A program made the position numbers and the translations under genes. Below the pieces are notes generated by a model. It ran no database searches and was not told the DNA's origin. It saw only the letters and a list, made by a program, of their open reading frames with translations. A stretch of DNA of 31,918 nucleotides, from positions 1-31,918 of the forward strand of contig CAZIOH010000078.1 in the NCBI GenBank assembly GCA_964540815.1, in the 5' to 3' direction. The stretch is from CAZIOH01 sp964540815. Its GTDB lineage: Bacteria; Myxococcota_A; Polyangia; Fen-1088. This document shows positions 1 to 7,122 of the stretch, in pieces (position 1 is the stretch's first letter; each line of letters opens with the position of its first letter).

Positions 1-3
1 AGG

Positions 4-48
4 AACGAATACGAGTACGAGGAAGGCGACGAGGACGAATACGAGGAC
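4..48. repeat. Low-complexity GACGAG/TACGAG tract downstream of an M16 gene
   Basis: The first 48 bases are built from short units such as TACGAG, GACGAG and GACGAA. The tract lies just beyond the stop codon of the minus-strand M16 gene. A related tract with the same order of words (GGAACG, a TAC-AGTACG segment, then GACGAG units) occurs at 24763-24817 between two convergent genes. On the plus strand it would encode a run of Asp, Glu and Tyr, but no gene can be recognised in the visible part. The left end is cut by the window edge. Confidence 0.5.
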
Positions 49-67
49 GCTGGAGATCTGGGAGAGC

Positions 68-1573
68 TCAGTAATCCTCGTACGGAATCACGTCGACCGC
101 GCTCGGCGCGACCTTCGAATCGACCAGCCGCTTGCGAAAATCGGCGGCGGTGGCCACCACGGTGATGGCCATGTCGCGGGCGTGCACCCGCCGGCCGATC
201 GCGGCGCGCACCTCGGCGGCGCTGGTGGAGCGCACCCGCGCCGGGAGGGTGTCCACGAAGTCGGAGGCAAGGCCGGTGATCTCGGCGGTCACGCGGGCCT
301 CGAGCCGGCTGTCAGGATCGTCCATCTCCGAGCCGAGCGACCCCGCCAGGAACGTCTTGGCGAGGGCGAGCTGCCCGTCGGCGATTCCCTTGTCCATGAG
401 GGCCACGTACAGGCGCAAGGCCAGCTTGAGGGTGGTGATGGCCTTGCTCCGGGCCGAGAACACCCAGGCGGTGCTGGCGCCCGCCCCGAGTCGCTGCGAC
501 AGGTTCATGTAGGCCCCGTAGGCCAGGCCCCGCCGGGTCCGCACCTCGTCCATGAGCGTGGACGTCATGCCATGTCCGCCGAACGACGAGGTCGCGACCA
601 TCAGGGGAACGAAGTCGGGATCGCTGGCGGGAACCGCGATGTGCCCGAACATCATCTGGACCTGCTGGCGCTCGGGCTTGTCGATGATCGAGATGCGCCA
701 CCCCTTGGGCGGCACCGGCGCGCGGATGGCGAGGGGATTGGGCCCCGGCGGCTTGCCGGCGGGCAAGGCCCGAAAGTGCGCCTCGACCGCGGCGGCGAAG
801 CTCTCCGGCGTCACGTCGCCGTGGGCGGCGAAGACCAGGTTCGGGCCCACGAAGTGGCGACGGTGAAAGGCCAGCACGTCGGCCGCGGTGAGGCGGCCGA
901 GGCTCTGGCGGTCGCCGTCCGGCGCGTGGCCGTAGGGGTGGTCCGAGTAGAGGTGTCGCTCGAAGTAGCGCGCGCAGAGGGTGCGGTCGTCGTTGCGCGA
1001 CTCGTCGATGGTGGCCAGGATCTCGCGCCGCGTGTTCTCGAGCTCGGCCGCCGTGAAGTCGGGCCTCAGCACCACGTCCGACAGGATGCCGAGATAGGCA
1101 TCGAGGTACCTCGCGAGCACGTGGCCCTCGAAGCGCAAGGAATCGGGATCGGTGCGCACGTCGAGGGTCGCGCCGAGCGCGTCGAGCCGCCGGTCGAGCT
1201 CGACCCGCGACAGGCCGGCGGCCCCGCGTCGGGCCAGCTCACCGACCAGGTTGGCGAGGCCATCCTTGCGGCGCGGATCCCAGGCCGAGCCGGCCCGCAC
1301 CGCCACCACCACCCGCACGAGCGGCAGCGCGGGTTGTGGCTCGACCAGGATGAGCCCGCCCGATGGACCTGGACGGCGGACCACAGGGGCAGCCGATCCG
1401 GGAAGGGGGCGCCGGCCCACGCCGGCGGTGCCCCCGTCGGAGGAGGCGGCGGGGGCGGGGGAGGCGGCGCGTGCGGTTCGGGTGATGGACATGGACAGCA
1501 GGGAGGTGATGGACAGAAGGCCCGTGAGCCAGAGGCGGGCGGGCGTCCGCGCGGGTGCTCGTCGGTCTTCCAT
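68..1573 (-). CDS. M16 family peptidase-like protein, non-catalytic partner
   Basis: This 501-residue protein has the two-lobed M16 (insulinase/pitrilysin) fold signature: an N-terminal lobe with conserved Arg-Ala-Gly-Ser and a segment ending in FHRRHFVGPN, then the C-terminal lobe with the RGLAYGAY motif typical of substrate-binding subunits. The zinc motif HxxEH is absent: the aligned segment reads GLANLVGEL, so neither histidine nor the catalytic glutamate is present. An N-terminal hydrophobic stretch (about residues 13-36) ending in ARA looks like a signal peptide, placing the protein in the periplasm. The ATG at 1573 overlaps the stop of the upstream catalytic M16 gene by one base; a GTG one codon earlier is also possible. 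By family knowledge the two subunits form an active/inactive heterodimer. The natural substrate cannot be read from the sequence. Confidence 0.9.
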   Translation of the reverse strand: MEDRRAPARTPARLWLTGLLSITSLLSMSITRTARAASPAPAASSDGGTAGVGRRPLPGSAAPVVRRPGPSGGLILVEPQPALPLVRVVVAVRAGSAWDPRRKDGLANLVGELARRGAAGLSRVELDRRLDALGATLDVRTDPDSLRFEGHVLARYLDAYLGILSDVVLRPDFTAAELENTRREILATIDESRNDDRTLCARYFERHLYSDHPYGHAPDGDRQSLGRLTAADVLAFHRRHFVGPNLVFAAHGDVTPESFAAAVEAHFRALPAGKPPGPNPLAIRAPVPPKGWRISIIDKPERQQVQMMFGHIAVPASDPDFVPLMVATSSFGGHGMTSTLMDEVRTRRGLAYGAYMNLSQRLGAGASTAWVFSARSKAITTLKLALRLYVALMDKGIADGQLALAKTFLAGSLGSEMDDPDSRLEARVTAEITGLASDFVDTLPARVRSTSAAEVRAAIGRRVHARDMAITVVATAADFRKRLVDSKVAPSAVDVIPYEDY

Positions 1574-3165
1574 CACGTGGAGGTGGAACTGGAGGCCGGC
1601 GGCGTGGTCCCCGAGGGAGACGGAGAGGAAGAGGGAGAAGGCAGCGTGGCCGGGGTCGGGGTGCCGGGAGAGGGCGCCGGGCTGCGTGAAGGGGAGGGGC
1701 GCGCGATCACCACCGACCGTGCCCGGTCACCGAAGTAGGACTGCGCCACCCGGGCCACGTCGTCCGCGCCGACCTGCGCGTAGGCCGCCGCGCGCCCGAC
1801 CAGCAGGCGAAAGTCCCCTGCGACCACCTCGAAGTGCCCCAGCATCTCGGCGCGCCCTCGGCTCGAGCCGAGATCTCGCCACAGCTCCGTCTCGAGGCGG
1901 TTCCGGGCGGCGTCGAGCTCGGCGGGCGCGAAGGGGGTCTCGAGGAGGCGCGCGACCTCCGCGACCAGGATCGCGTCGGCCTCCTCGGCGGTGTGGCCTC
2001 GCGTGAGCTGCACCCAGATCGCGAACAGCCCGGGATCGCGCGTGGCCGGAACCTGCCCGAGGACGGACGAGGCCAGCTGCGCCTCGACGATCAGCCGCCG
2101 GTGAAGACGCGACGAGGGCCCGCCGGCCAGCACCTCCGCCAGCACCTCGTACGCCGCCCGATCCGGGTCGCCGAGGCCGGGGGCCCGATAGCCCGACACC
2201 AGCCGATCGGCAGGCACCGGGCTCGGGATGGAGGTCGAGACCAGCGTGGTGGGCGCGCGCTCGGGCGGCGCCTCGGCGCCGGCGCCGGCGTCGCCGCCAC
2301 GCCCTTCGGCCGCGGCCGCGATCCCTCCGTAGGCGGACTGGATGAGCGCGATGGTCGCGGACTCGTCGAAGCGTCCGGCCACCGAGATGACCGCCCGGTT
2401 CGGAGCGTAAAAGCGCCGGTAGAATCCCAGCGCCTTGTCCTTGGTGAACGCCTGGATGTCCTCCATCCTGCCGATGATCGGCCAGCGATAGGGATGCCGC
2501 CGGAAGGCCTGACCATACATCAGCTCATCGAGCTTGCCATCGACGCTGTCCTCGACCGAGGACAGCCGCTCCTCGACCACCACGTCGCGCTCGCTCGCCA
2601 CCTGCCGCGCGAGGAGATCGAGGTTGACCATGCGATCGGCCTCGAGCGCGATGGTCTGCCCGAGCACCTCGGCGGGGATCTCGTCGGTGTACGCGGTGCA
2701 GTCGTAGTCCGTGGCGGCATTGCTCGAGCCCCCCGCCGACTCGATGGTTCGATCGAAGGCGCCCGCCGCCGACCCTCGGCTCTGGGTGAACATCAGGTGC
2801 TCGAACAGGTGGGCGAGCCCGGTCTCGTGCCGGGTGGCATCCTCGTCGCGCGAGCCCACCCGGTAGGTGGTCACGTAGCTGACGCTGGTGGCGCTCGGGT
2901 CCGGGACCGTGATGACCTCGAGCCCGTTGCCGAGCCTCCACTTGCGGACGGTCAGGCGTCCGAGCTCGGCGACCAGGATGGGAGCGTCGGGGGGCGGGGA
3001 CGTGTTCTTGCGCATGATGGGACTGCCTCCGCTGGCGCGCTGGCGCACGTAGGCACACGAGGCCGCGACACCGATCAGGCCGAGCAGGAACGGAGCGACG
3101 AGCCCGGGTGCTCCGTTGCCACCCCGGGCCCCGATCCGCGTCCGCCGGCGACGAGGGTTGGGCAC
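1573..3165 (-). CDS. M16 family zinc metallopeptidase, catalytic subunit
   Basis: This 530-residue protein carries the inverted zinc motif HLFEH at residues 119-123, with the third ligand glutamate at E199, 76 residues on, which is the usual M16 spacing. The R/Y substrate-binding lobe is reduced and the protein ends in about 45 residues rich in Ser and Pro. Two starts are possible. A GTG at 3165 gives a hydrophobic N-terminus (residues 22-37) ending in AASC, a weak lipobox. An ATG at 3015 has a better ribosome site (GGAGG about ten bases upstream) but would leave no export signal. Because the downstream partner is exported, the longer form is preferred. The gene begins 13 bases after the FadL-like gene and is translationally coupled to the non-catalytic M16 gene, so the three probably form an operon. 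It probably degrades peptides in the periplasm. Confidence 0.93.
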   Translation of the reverse strand: MPNPRRRRTRIGARGGNGAPGLVAPFLLGLIGVAASCAYVRQRASGGSPIMRKNTSPPPDAPILVAELGRLTVRKWRLGNGLEVITVPDPSATSVSYVTTYRVGSRDEDATRHETGLAHLFEHLMFTQSRGSAAGAFDRTIESAGGSSNAATDYDCTAYTDEIPAEVLGQTIALEADRMVNLDLLARQVASERDVVVEERLSSVEDSVDGKLDELMYGQAFRRHPYRWPIIGRMEDIQAFTKDKALGFYRRFYAPNRAVISVAGRFDESATIALIQSAYGGIAAAAEGRGGDAGAGAEAPPERAPTTLVSTSIPSPVPADRLVSGYRAPGLGDPDRAAYEVLAEVLAGGPSSRLHRRLIVEAQLASSVLGQVPATRDPGLFAIWVQLTRGHTAEEADAILVAEVARLLETPFAPAELDAARNRLETELWRDLGSSRGRAEMLGHFEVVAGDFRLLVGRAAAYAQVGADDVARVAQSYFGDRARSVVIARPSPSRSPAPSPGTPTPATLPSPSSSPSPSGTTPPASSSTST

Positions 3166-3178
3166 GGTCGGTGGTTTA

Positions 3179-4699
3179 TCAGAACTGGGTGGTCACCGAC
3201 AGGCTGAAGGTCTGGGTCACCCGCCCGTACGTGCCATCGGCGGAGGGCCGCGCGCGCCCCTGGTTGGCCGCCGCGCAGTCCGCGCTGCCAAGGTCGTGGC
3301 CGCTCGACGCGCAGCGGGTGGCGAAACCCGGATCGAACACCGACCCCGTGGTGGTGACCGGCAAGAGAAACGTGAAGCCGTATCCGGCCCCGATGAACAG
3401 GTGCTTGAGAGGCTGAAAGGCCACCATGGCGGTTGGCTCGAGCTGGTTTCCGTCGACGGTGGCGGGGCTCACCGCCGAGGCGGAGAGCGCGCCCGTCTCG
3501 AACCGCAGCCCGACCCCGAGGTGCAGCCGCTTGGTGATCCAGCGCGCGGCCCGCACCCTGGCATCGAGCACCGTCCCGTAACCGCGATACAGCACGATGT
3601 GCTCGGGCACCCCGAAGCTCGGGAGGTTCACCCCGGTGAGGCGGATGTCGATCACGTCGTCGGCCGGAAAGCTGAGCAGCCGGGCCATGGCGGAGAGCTC
3701 GAGGCCAGGGCGCGGATGCCAGGCCGCGCCCGCGGTGAGGGTGTAGGGCAGCTTGGAGATCATCTCGGCGTACACGCATCCGCTGCCATCCGGGTGACCG
3801 GCGCAGGTCACCACCGGGGCGTTCCCCGATGCGCTGCCCGGGCGGGTGATGGCGACGTTGCTCGCGCCCACCACCGACGCGCCCGTCACGTCGCCGCCCC
3901 ACGGACGACTCGAGAAGGAGATCCCGAGCTCCCAGGTGCGCCGTCGATAATAGAGCCCGAGCCCGAGCGTCACCGCGAACCGGGCCGAGCCGAGGCCCTG
4001 GCCCGAATCGAGCGCGTAGCGCGTGTCGTCGGTCGGCTGGTCGAAGGAGAGCTGACCGGTCGAGAACAGCAGCCCGGGTGCGACGCCGAAGCGCAGATCC
4101 CCGGCGAGGCGCACCGCCAGCGCCGGCACGAGCGCGAGATCGCGCAGATCGGCCGTGATCCGGTGGAAGTGGACCGGGTTCGTGGGGGCGGCCGGTGGGG
4201 CGGGCAGCTCGTAGGAGGTGCGCTCGGCGAAGGGCAGGTACATGGCCACCCCGAGCGTGAAGCGATCCCCGCCCACGTTGTAGGCCAGGCCAGCGAAGGT
4301 GCCCGGTCCAGGGGGCCACGGGGGCCACAGGGCAGGATGACTGAAGTCGCTCGACCGGGCCGACGGATAGGCGGCGCCCGTCGTGGGATCCTTCAAGGTG
4401 GCGGTGGTGGTGGTGAGCCGAAGGTTGCCCGACACCGTGAGCTCGGGCCCCTCGATCAGCGCCAGCGCCGCCGGATTCCAGTAGATGGCGGCGACATCTC
4501 CGGTGGTGGGGCCCGAGAAGCCGATGCCGCCCACCTGGGGCTCGTCGATGGGGACCGCGCCAGCATCGAGCCCTGCGCCGAGCAGCACCGCCGCCAGCGT
4601 GACCATCCCCGCTCGCCGTGCGCGTCGACTCGCGCGCGGCGCCCCCCCGAAGTGTGCGCGGCGCGCGCGGCTCATCGTCATGAACGCCAACCGCGCCAT
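3179..4699 (-). CDS. OmpP1/FadL-family outer membrane protein
   Basis: The protein (506 residues from the ATG at 4699) shows the FadL/TodX hallmark near the mature N-terminus: a glycine-rich segment followed by AAIYWNPAALALIEGPEL. It continues as alternating amphipathic strands and ends in phenylalanine (TTQF), as expected for a beta-barrel inserted by the BAM complex. A signal peptide follows several arginines and ends near DAGA. The family carries hydrophobic substrates such as fatty acids or aromatics across the outer membrane; this member's substrate is unknown. The frame stays open to 4837, but that would overlap the divergent gene at 4789, so an internal ATG at 4699, 4681 or 4675 is more likely. 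None has a convincing ribosome site. The downstream genes are the M16 peptidase pair. Confidence 0.88.
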   Translation of the reverse strand: MARLAFMTMSRARRAHFGGAPRASRRARRAGMVTLAAVLLGAGLDAGAVPIDEPQVGGIGFSGPTTGDVAAIYWNPAALALIEGPELTVSGNLRLTTTTATLKDPTTGAAYPSARSSDFSHPALWPPWPPGPGTFAGLAYNVGGDRFTLGVAMYLPFAERTSYELPAPPAAPTNPVHFHRITADLRDLALVPALAVRLAGDLRFGVAPGLLFSTGQLSFDQPTDDTRYALDSGQGLGSARFAVTLGLGLYYRRRTWELGISFSSRPWGGDVTGASVVGASNVAITRPGSASGNAPVVTCAGHPDGSGCVYAEMISKLPYTLTAGAAWHPRPGLELSAMARLLSFPADDVIDIRLTGVNLPSFGVPEHIVLYRGYGTVLDARVRAARWITKRLHLGVGLRFETGALSASAVSPATVDGNQLEPTAMVAFQPLKHLFIGAGYGFTFLLPVTTTGSVFDPGFATRCASSGHDLGSADCAAANQGRARPSADGTYGRVTQTFSLSVTTQF

Positions 4700-4714
4700 G
4701 TTAGCCCAAAGGCC

Positions 4715-4735
4715 GACCACGTGGTCACGGCCGTG
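4715..4735. promoter_or_regulatory. Two abutting palindromes in a divergent intergenic region
   Basis: The 12-bp perfect palindrome GACCACGTGGTC (4715-4726) shares one base with the 10-bp palindrome CACGGCCGTG (4726-4735). They sit between the divergent FadL-like gene and the HEAT-repeat lipoprotein gene, just upstream of the likely plus-strand promoter. They could be operator sites for a dimeric regulator controlling both directions. The regulator is unknown. Confidence 0.4.
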
Positions 4736-4749
4736 GGGTTGAACTCGCC

Positions 4750-4777
4750 TTGACGCTCCGATCAGGGCGCGGATAAC
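4750..4777 (+). promoter_or_regulatory. Sigma-70-like promoter for the HEAT lipoprotein gene
   Basis: TTGACG at 4750-4755 matches five of six bases of the -35 consensus. GATAAC at 4772-4777, 16 bases on, matches four of six of the -10 consensus; TAACAT at 18-base spacing is an alternative. Transcription would start around 4784, leaving only about five bases before the ATG at 4789, so the transcript may be nearly leaderless. Confidence 0.45.
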
Positions 4778-4788
4778 ATGCGACGCCC

Positions 4789-6195
4789 ATGGCGCCCGCC
4801 CCGAGAGCTTGGATTTTTCGCGAGCCGCGCTCGGCACCCACGTCGACGAGGACGACGGTGGTGGCGACGGCGGACGATCGCTGGGGGGCCGGTCTGGCCG
4901 GCGTGGCCGTGACGGTGACCATGGCCGTGGCGATGATGTCAGTCGCTGCCACCCTCCTCGGCTGCACGAGCGTGTCGTCCGACAACATCCAGCTCTGGAA
5001 GACCACCGAGAAGGGACCGGCCAAGCTGGAGGCGGCGCTGGCCGACGGCTCGGTCGATCCCAAGCTCAGAGCCGAGGCGGCGGTGGCCCTGGTGGACCTC
5101 GGGCGCGCGGACGAGGTCGACAAGGACCTGGCGGCGGTCGCCTCGCCTGACGTTCGCGGAAAGATTGTCGATTTCCTGATCCCCGTGTTCATGGACGGCG
5201 CCAAGGGAGCCGCCCCGGAGAAGGCGCTCGCCAGCCGAGACGCCCTCTTCTCGGTCCGGGCCTTCGCCGATCCGGCCTCCCAGGGGCGGATCGACGCCTT
5301 CATGCGGGAGCTCCTGGCCAAGGATCTGCGGGTGGGGCGCGTCCGCAATGGCCGGCACTCGGTGCAGAAGATCCTGGCGGCCGCGCCAGGGCCGACGAGC
5401 GAGATGCTGGCCGGGCTCCTCGGGGAGCCGCTCGAGCCTCCGGCGGTGGCCGCGGTGACCGAGCTGCTGGTCCAGCTGGGGGACGAAGCCGCCCGCGAGA
5501 AGGGCGCCGTCCACCTGGTCGAGCGCGCCCGGACGATTCATCCGCTCCCCGATCCCGTGTGGCGCTCCATCGGTCTGCTCGGGGGAGTGGCGGGCCGCAA
5601 GTTCCTCGGCGAGCAGATCGAGTCGGGGCGCCACGACGACGCCACCGCGGCAGCACGGGCCCTCCAGCAGCGCCGCGAGCCGGCCATGCTGGGGCTCGCC
5701 ATCAAGGTGGCGGCCAATCCCAAGGCCGACCGCACCGTGCGGGACGAGATGTTCGGGGTGATCGAGAGCATCGGGGGCCTCGAGGCCCGGGCCGCCCTCA
5801 TCGACATCATCCGGACGGATCGCGAGGACGTGGTCCGCTACCGGGCCTTCGAGTCCCTCCTGGCGGTCGCCAAGGGCGATGGAATCAACGCCGGCCTCGA
5901 TGCGTTCCCGCCGGGCGCGAGCTACAAGAAAGTGGACGTCGAGGATCTGTTGGTCAAACTGATTGAGAAGGTTGGCGCTGGGGCCAGGGCGGAGCTGCTC
6001 AAGGGCCTGGCCTCGAAGTCCGCGTTGACCCGGATGACCGCCGTCATGACGCTCGAACATTTGGGAACCTCGGCCGATGCGGCCGCCCTCGGACGACTGT
6101 CCACGGACGGGGCGTCGCCGAAGGGCTTTCCGGCCGGAGACTCCATTGGCAAGGAAGCCGCGGTCGTCGCCGGGATTGTCCGGAGCCGGACGTGA
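4789..6195 (+). CDS. HEAT-repeat lipoprotein
   Basis: The protein has 468 residues from this ATG. A hydrophobic segment is followed by the lipobox LLGC with the acylated cysteine at about residue 59; a GTG near 4858 would give a more normal signal-peptide length. The rest is a series of helix pairs of HEAT or PBS-lyase type, for example segments resembling RAEAAVALVDLGRADEVDK and EARAALIDIIRTDREDVV, spaced 30-40 residues apart. This predicts a curved solenoid anchored to a membrane that acts as a protein-binding scaffold. No catalytic motif is visible. The stop codon overlaps the start of the next gene by one base, so it is translationally coupled to the RHH-FHA protein, which suggests a shared pathway. 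The exact function is unknown. Confidence 0.85.
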   Translation: MAPAPRAWIFREPRSAPTSTRTTVVATADDRWGAGLAGVAVTVTMAVAMMSVAATLLGCTSVSSDNIQLWKTTEKGPAKLEAALADGSVDPKLRAEAAVALVDLGRADEVDKDLAAVASPDVRGKIVDFLIPVFMDGAKGAAPEKALASRDALFSVRAFADPASQGRIDAFMRELLAKDLRVGRVRNGRHSVQKILAAAPGPTSEMLAGLLGEPLEPPAVAAVTELLVQLGDEAAREKGAVHLVERARTIHPLPDPVWRSIGLLGGVAGRKFLGEQIESGRHDDATAAARALQQRREPAMLGLAIKVAANPKADRTVRDEMFGVIESIGGLEARAALIDIIRTDREDVVRYRAFESLLAVAKGDGINAGLDAFPPGASYKKVDVEDLLVKLIEKVGAGARAELLKGLASKSALTRMTAVMTLEHLGTSADAAALGRLSTDGASPKGFPAGDSIGKEAAVVAGIVRSRT

Positions 6196-7061
6196 TGGCG
6201 AAGGACGGCGATACCGGCCGCTCGAGCGTTCGACAGATCAATCTCCGGGACCACCTGTGGCGCACCTTCGAGCTGATGGCGGCCGATCAGGAGAAGTCCA
6301 TCGACGAGCTCGTGAACGACGCGCTCGCCGCCTATGCCCAGATCGCCGGGTACGAGACCACCGGGAGCCGCGACTCCTCGCCGGGCTTCGGGGTCGTGGG
6401 GGCGGGGTCGCCGCCGGCGCCGTCCGGCGACGACACCAGCAGGCGACGGGCGGCGGCGGGACCGCTGTCGGGCATGGTGGGGGCAGGGACGGCGGAGGCC
6501 CTTCATCGTGTGCCCGCGGGGATCCCGCCCAGGCCCGGTCCGGGCCCCGCGTCGGGGGCGGGCCCGAGCTCCGCCCCGGGCATCGCTTACGGTCCCGGTG
6601 CCAGCCATCCGCCAGGCGCCGTTCCAGGTCGCTTCGGTCGTCCGGCCTTCGGCGCGGGAGGGCCCCCCGCGGGCGCTCCCGCAGCAGGCGCGCCGCCGTC
6701 GTCGGCATCGGCCCCGCGGCCCTCGGCCGCCACGGCGCCGGCCGACGGGGCGGGCGCGGGCGCGGGCGCGACGGGCTCGCCCGTCTTGTATCTGGTCTTC
6801 GACCAGCAGAGGTACCGCATCGACAAGGATCAGTTCATCATCGGCCGCGGCTCGAAGTCATCGGACCTGCCCATCAAGGACGGCAACATCTCCCGCAAGC
6901 ACGCGGCGGTCATCCGGCGGAATGGCACCTTCTTCATCAAGGATCTGGGGTCGACCAACGGCATCGACTTCAAGGGAATGCGGATCGACAACAAGCGGAT
7001 CGACGAGGGCGACGTCTTTCACATCTGCGAGTACGAGCTGAAGTTCACGTACAAGCGGTGA
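6195..7061 (+). CDS. Ribbon-helix-helix/FHA fusion protein
   Basis: The 288-residue protein has three parts. Residues about 10-52 resemble a ribbon-helix-helix (MetJ/Arc/CopG) DNA-binding fold: a short strand, VRQINLRDHLW, then two helices including KSIDELVNDALAAYAQIAG. Residues about 53-195 are a Gly/Ala/Pro-rich flexible linker. Residues about 200-288 form a canonical FHA domain with GR at 217-218, SRKH at 233-236 and LGSTNG, all the residues that bind phosphothreonine. The likely role is to couple Ser/Thr phosphorylation to DNA binding or to oligomerisation. There is no transmembrane segment, so it is cytoplasmic. ATG 6195 overlaps the upstream stop as TGATG; a GTG at 6192 is also possible. 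A kinase and phosphatase are encoded later in this window, but a direct link is only inferred. Confidence 0.88.
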   Translation: MAKDGDTGRSSVRQINLRDHLWRTFELMAADQEKSIDELVNDALAAYAQIAGYETTGSRDSSPGFGVVGAGSPPAPSGDDTSRRRAAAGPLSGMVGAGTAEALHRVPAGIPPRPGPGPASGAGPSSAPGIAYGPGASHPPGAVPGRFGRPAFGAGGPPAGAPAAGAPPSSASAPRPSAATAPADGAGAGAGATGSPVLYLVFDQQRYRIDKDQFIIGRGSKSSDLPIKDGNISRKHAAVIRRNGTFFIKDLGSTNGIDFKGMRIDNKRIDEGDVFHICEYELKFTYKR

Positions 7062-7079
7062 AGGCGCCAGGCGCAGGTC

Positions 7080-7106
7080 GAAGGTCGCGAAGGTCGCGAA
7101 GGTCGA
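7080..7106. repeat. Three tandem 9-bp repeats (GAAGGTCGC) upstream of recG
   Basis: GAAGGTCGC occurs twice in succession and then once as GAAGGTCGA, filling most of the 61-base spacer between the RHH-FHA gene and recG. The ribosome site for recG (AGGAAG) follows directly after. The function is unknown; it may simply be a slippage-prone spacer. Confidence 0.6.
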
Positions 7107-7122
7107 AAGGAAGCGCGTCGTC

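Noticed and set aside
1..67. 3' end of an acidic plus-strand gene entering the window
   Set aside because: The frame is open, but it continues without a stop into DNA antisense to the M16 gene, and a similar tract lies between genes at 24763-24817, so a repeat is the better explanation.
182..1738. Long plus-strand open frame over the M16 genes
   Set aside because: It is antisense to two recognisable M16 genes, has His/Gly/Arg-rich composition and no family signature; such frames are common in DNA of about 70% G+C.
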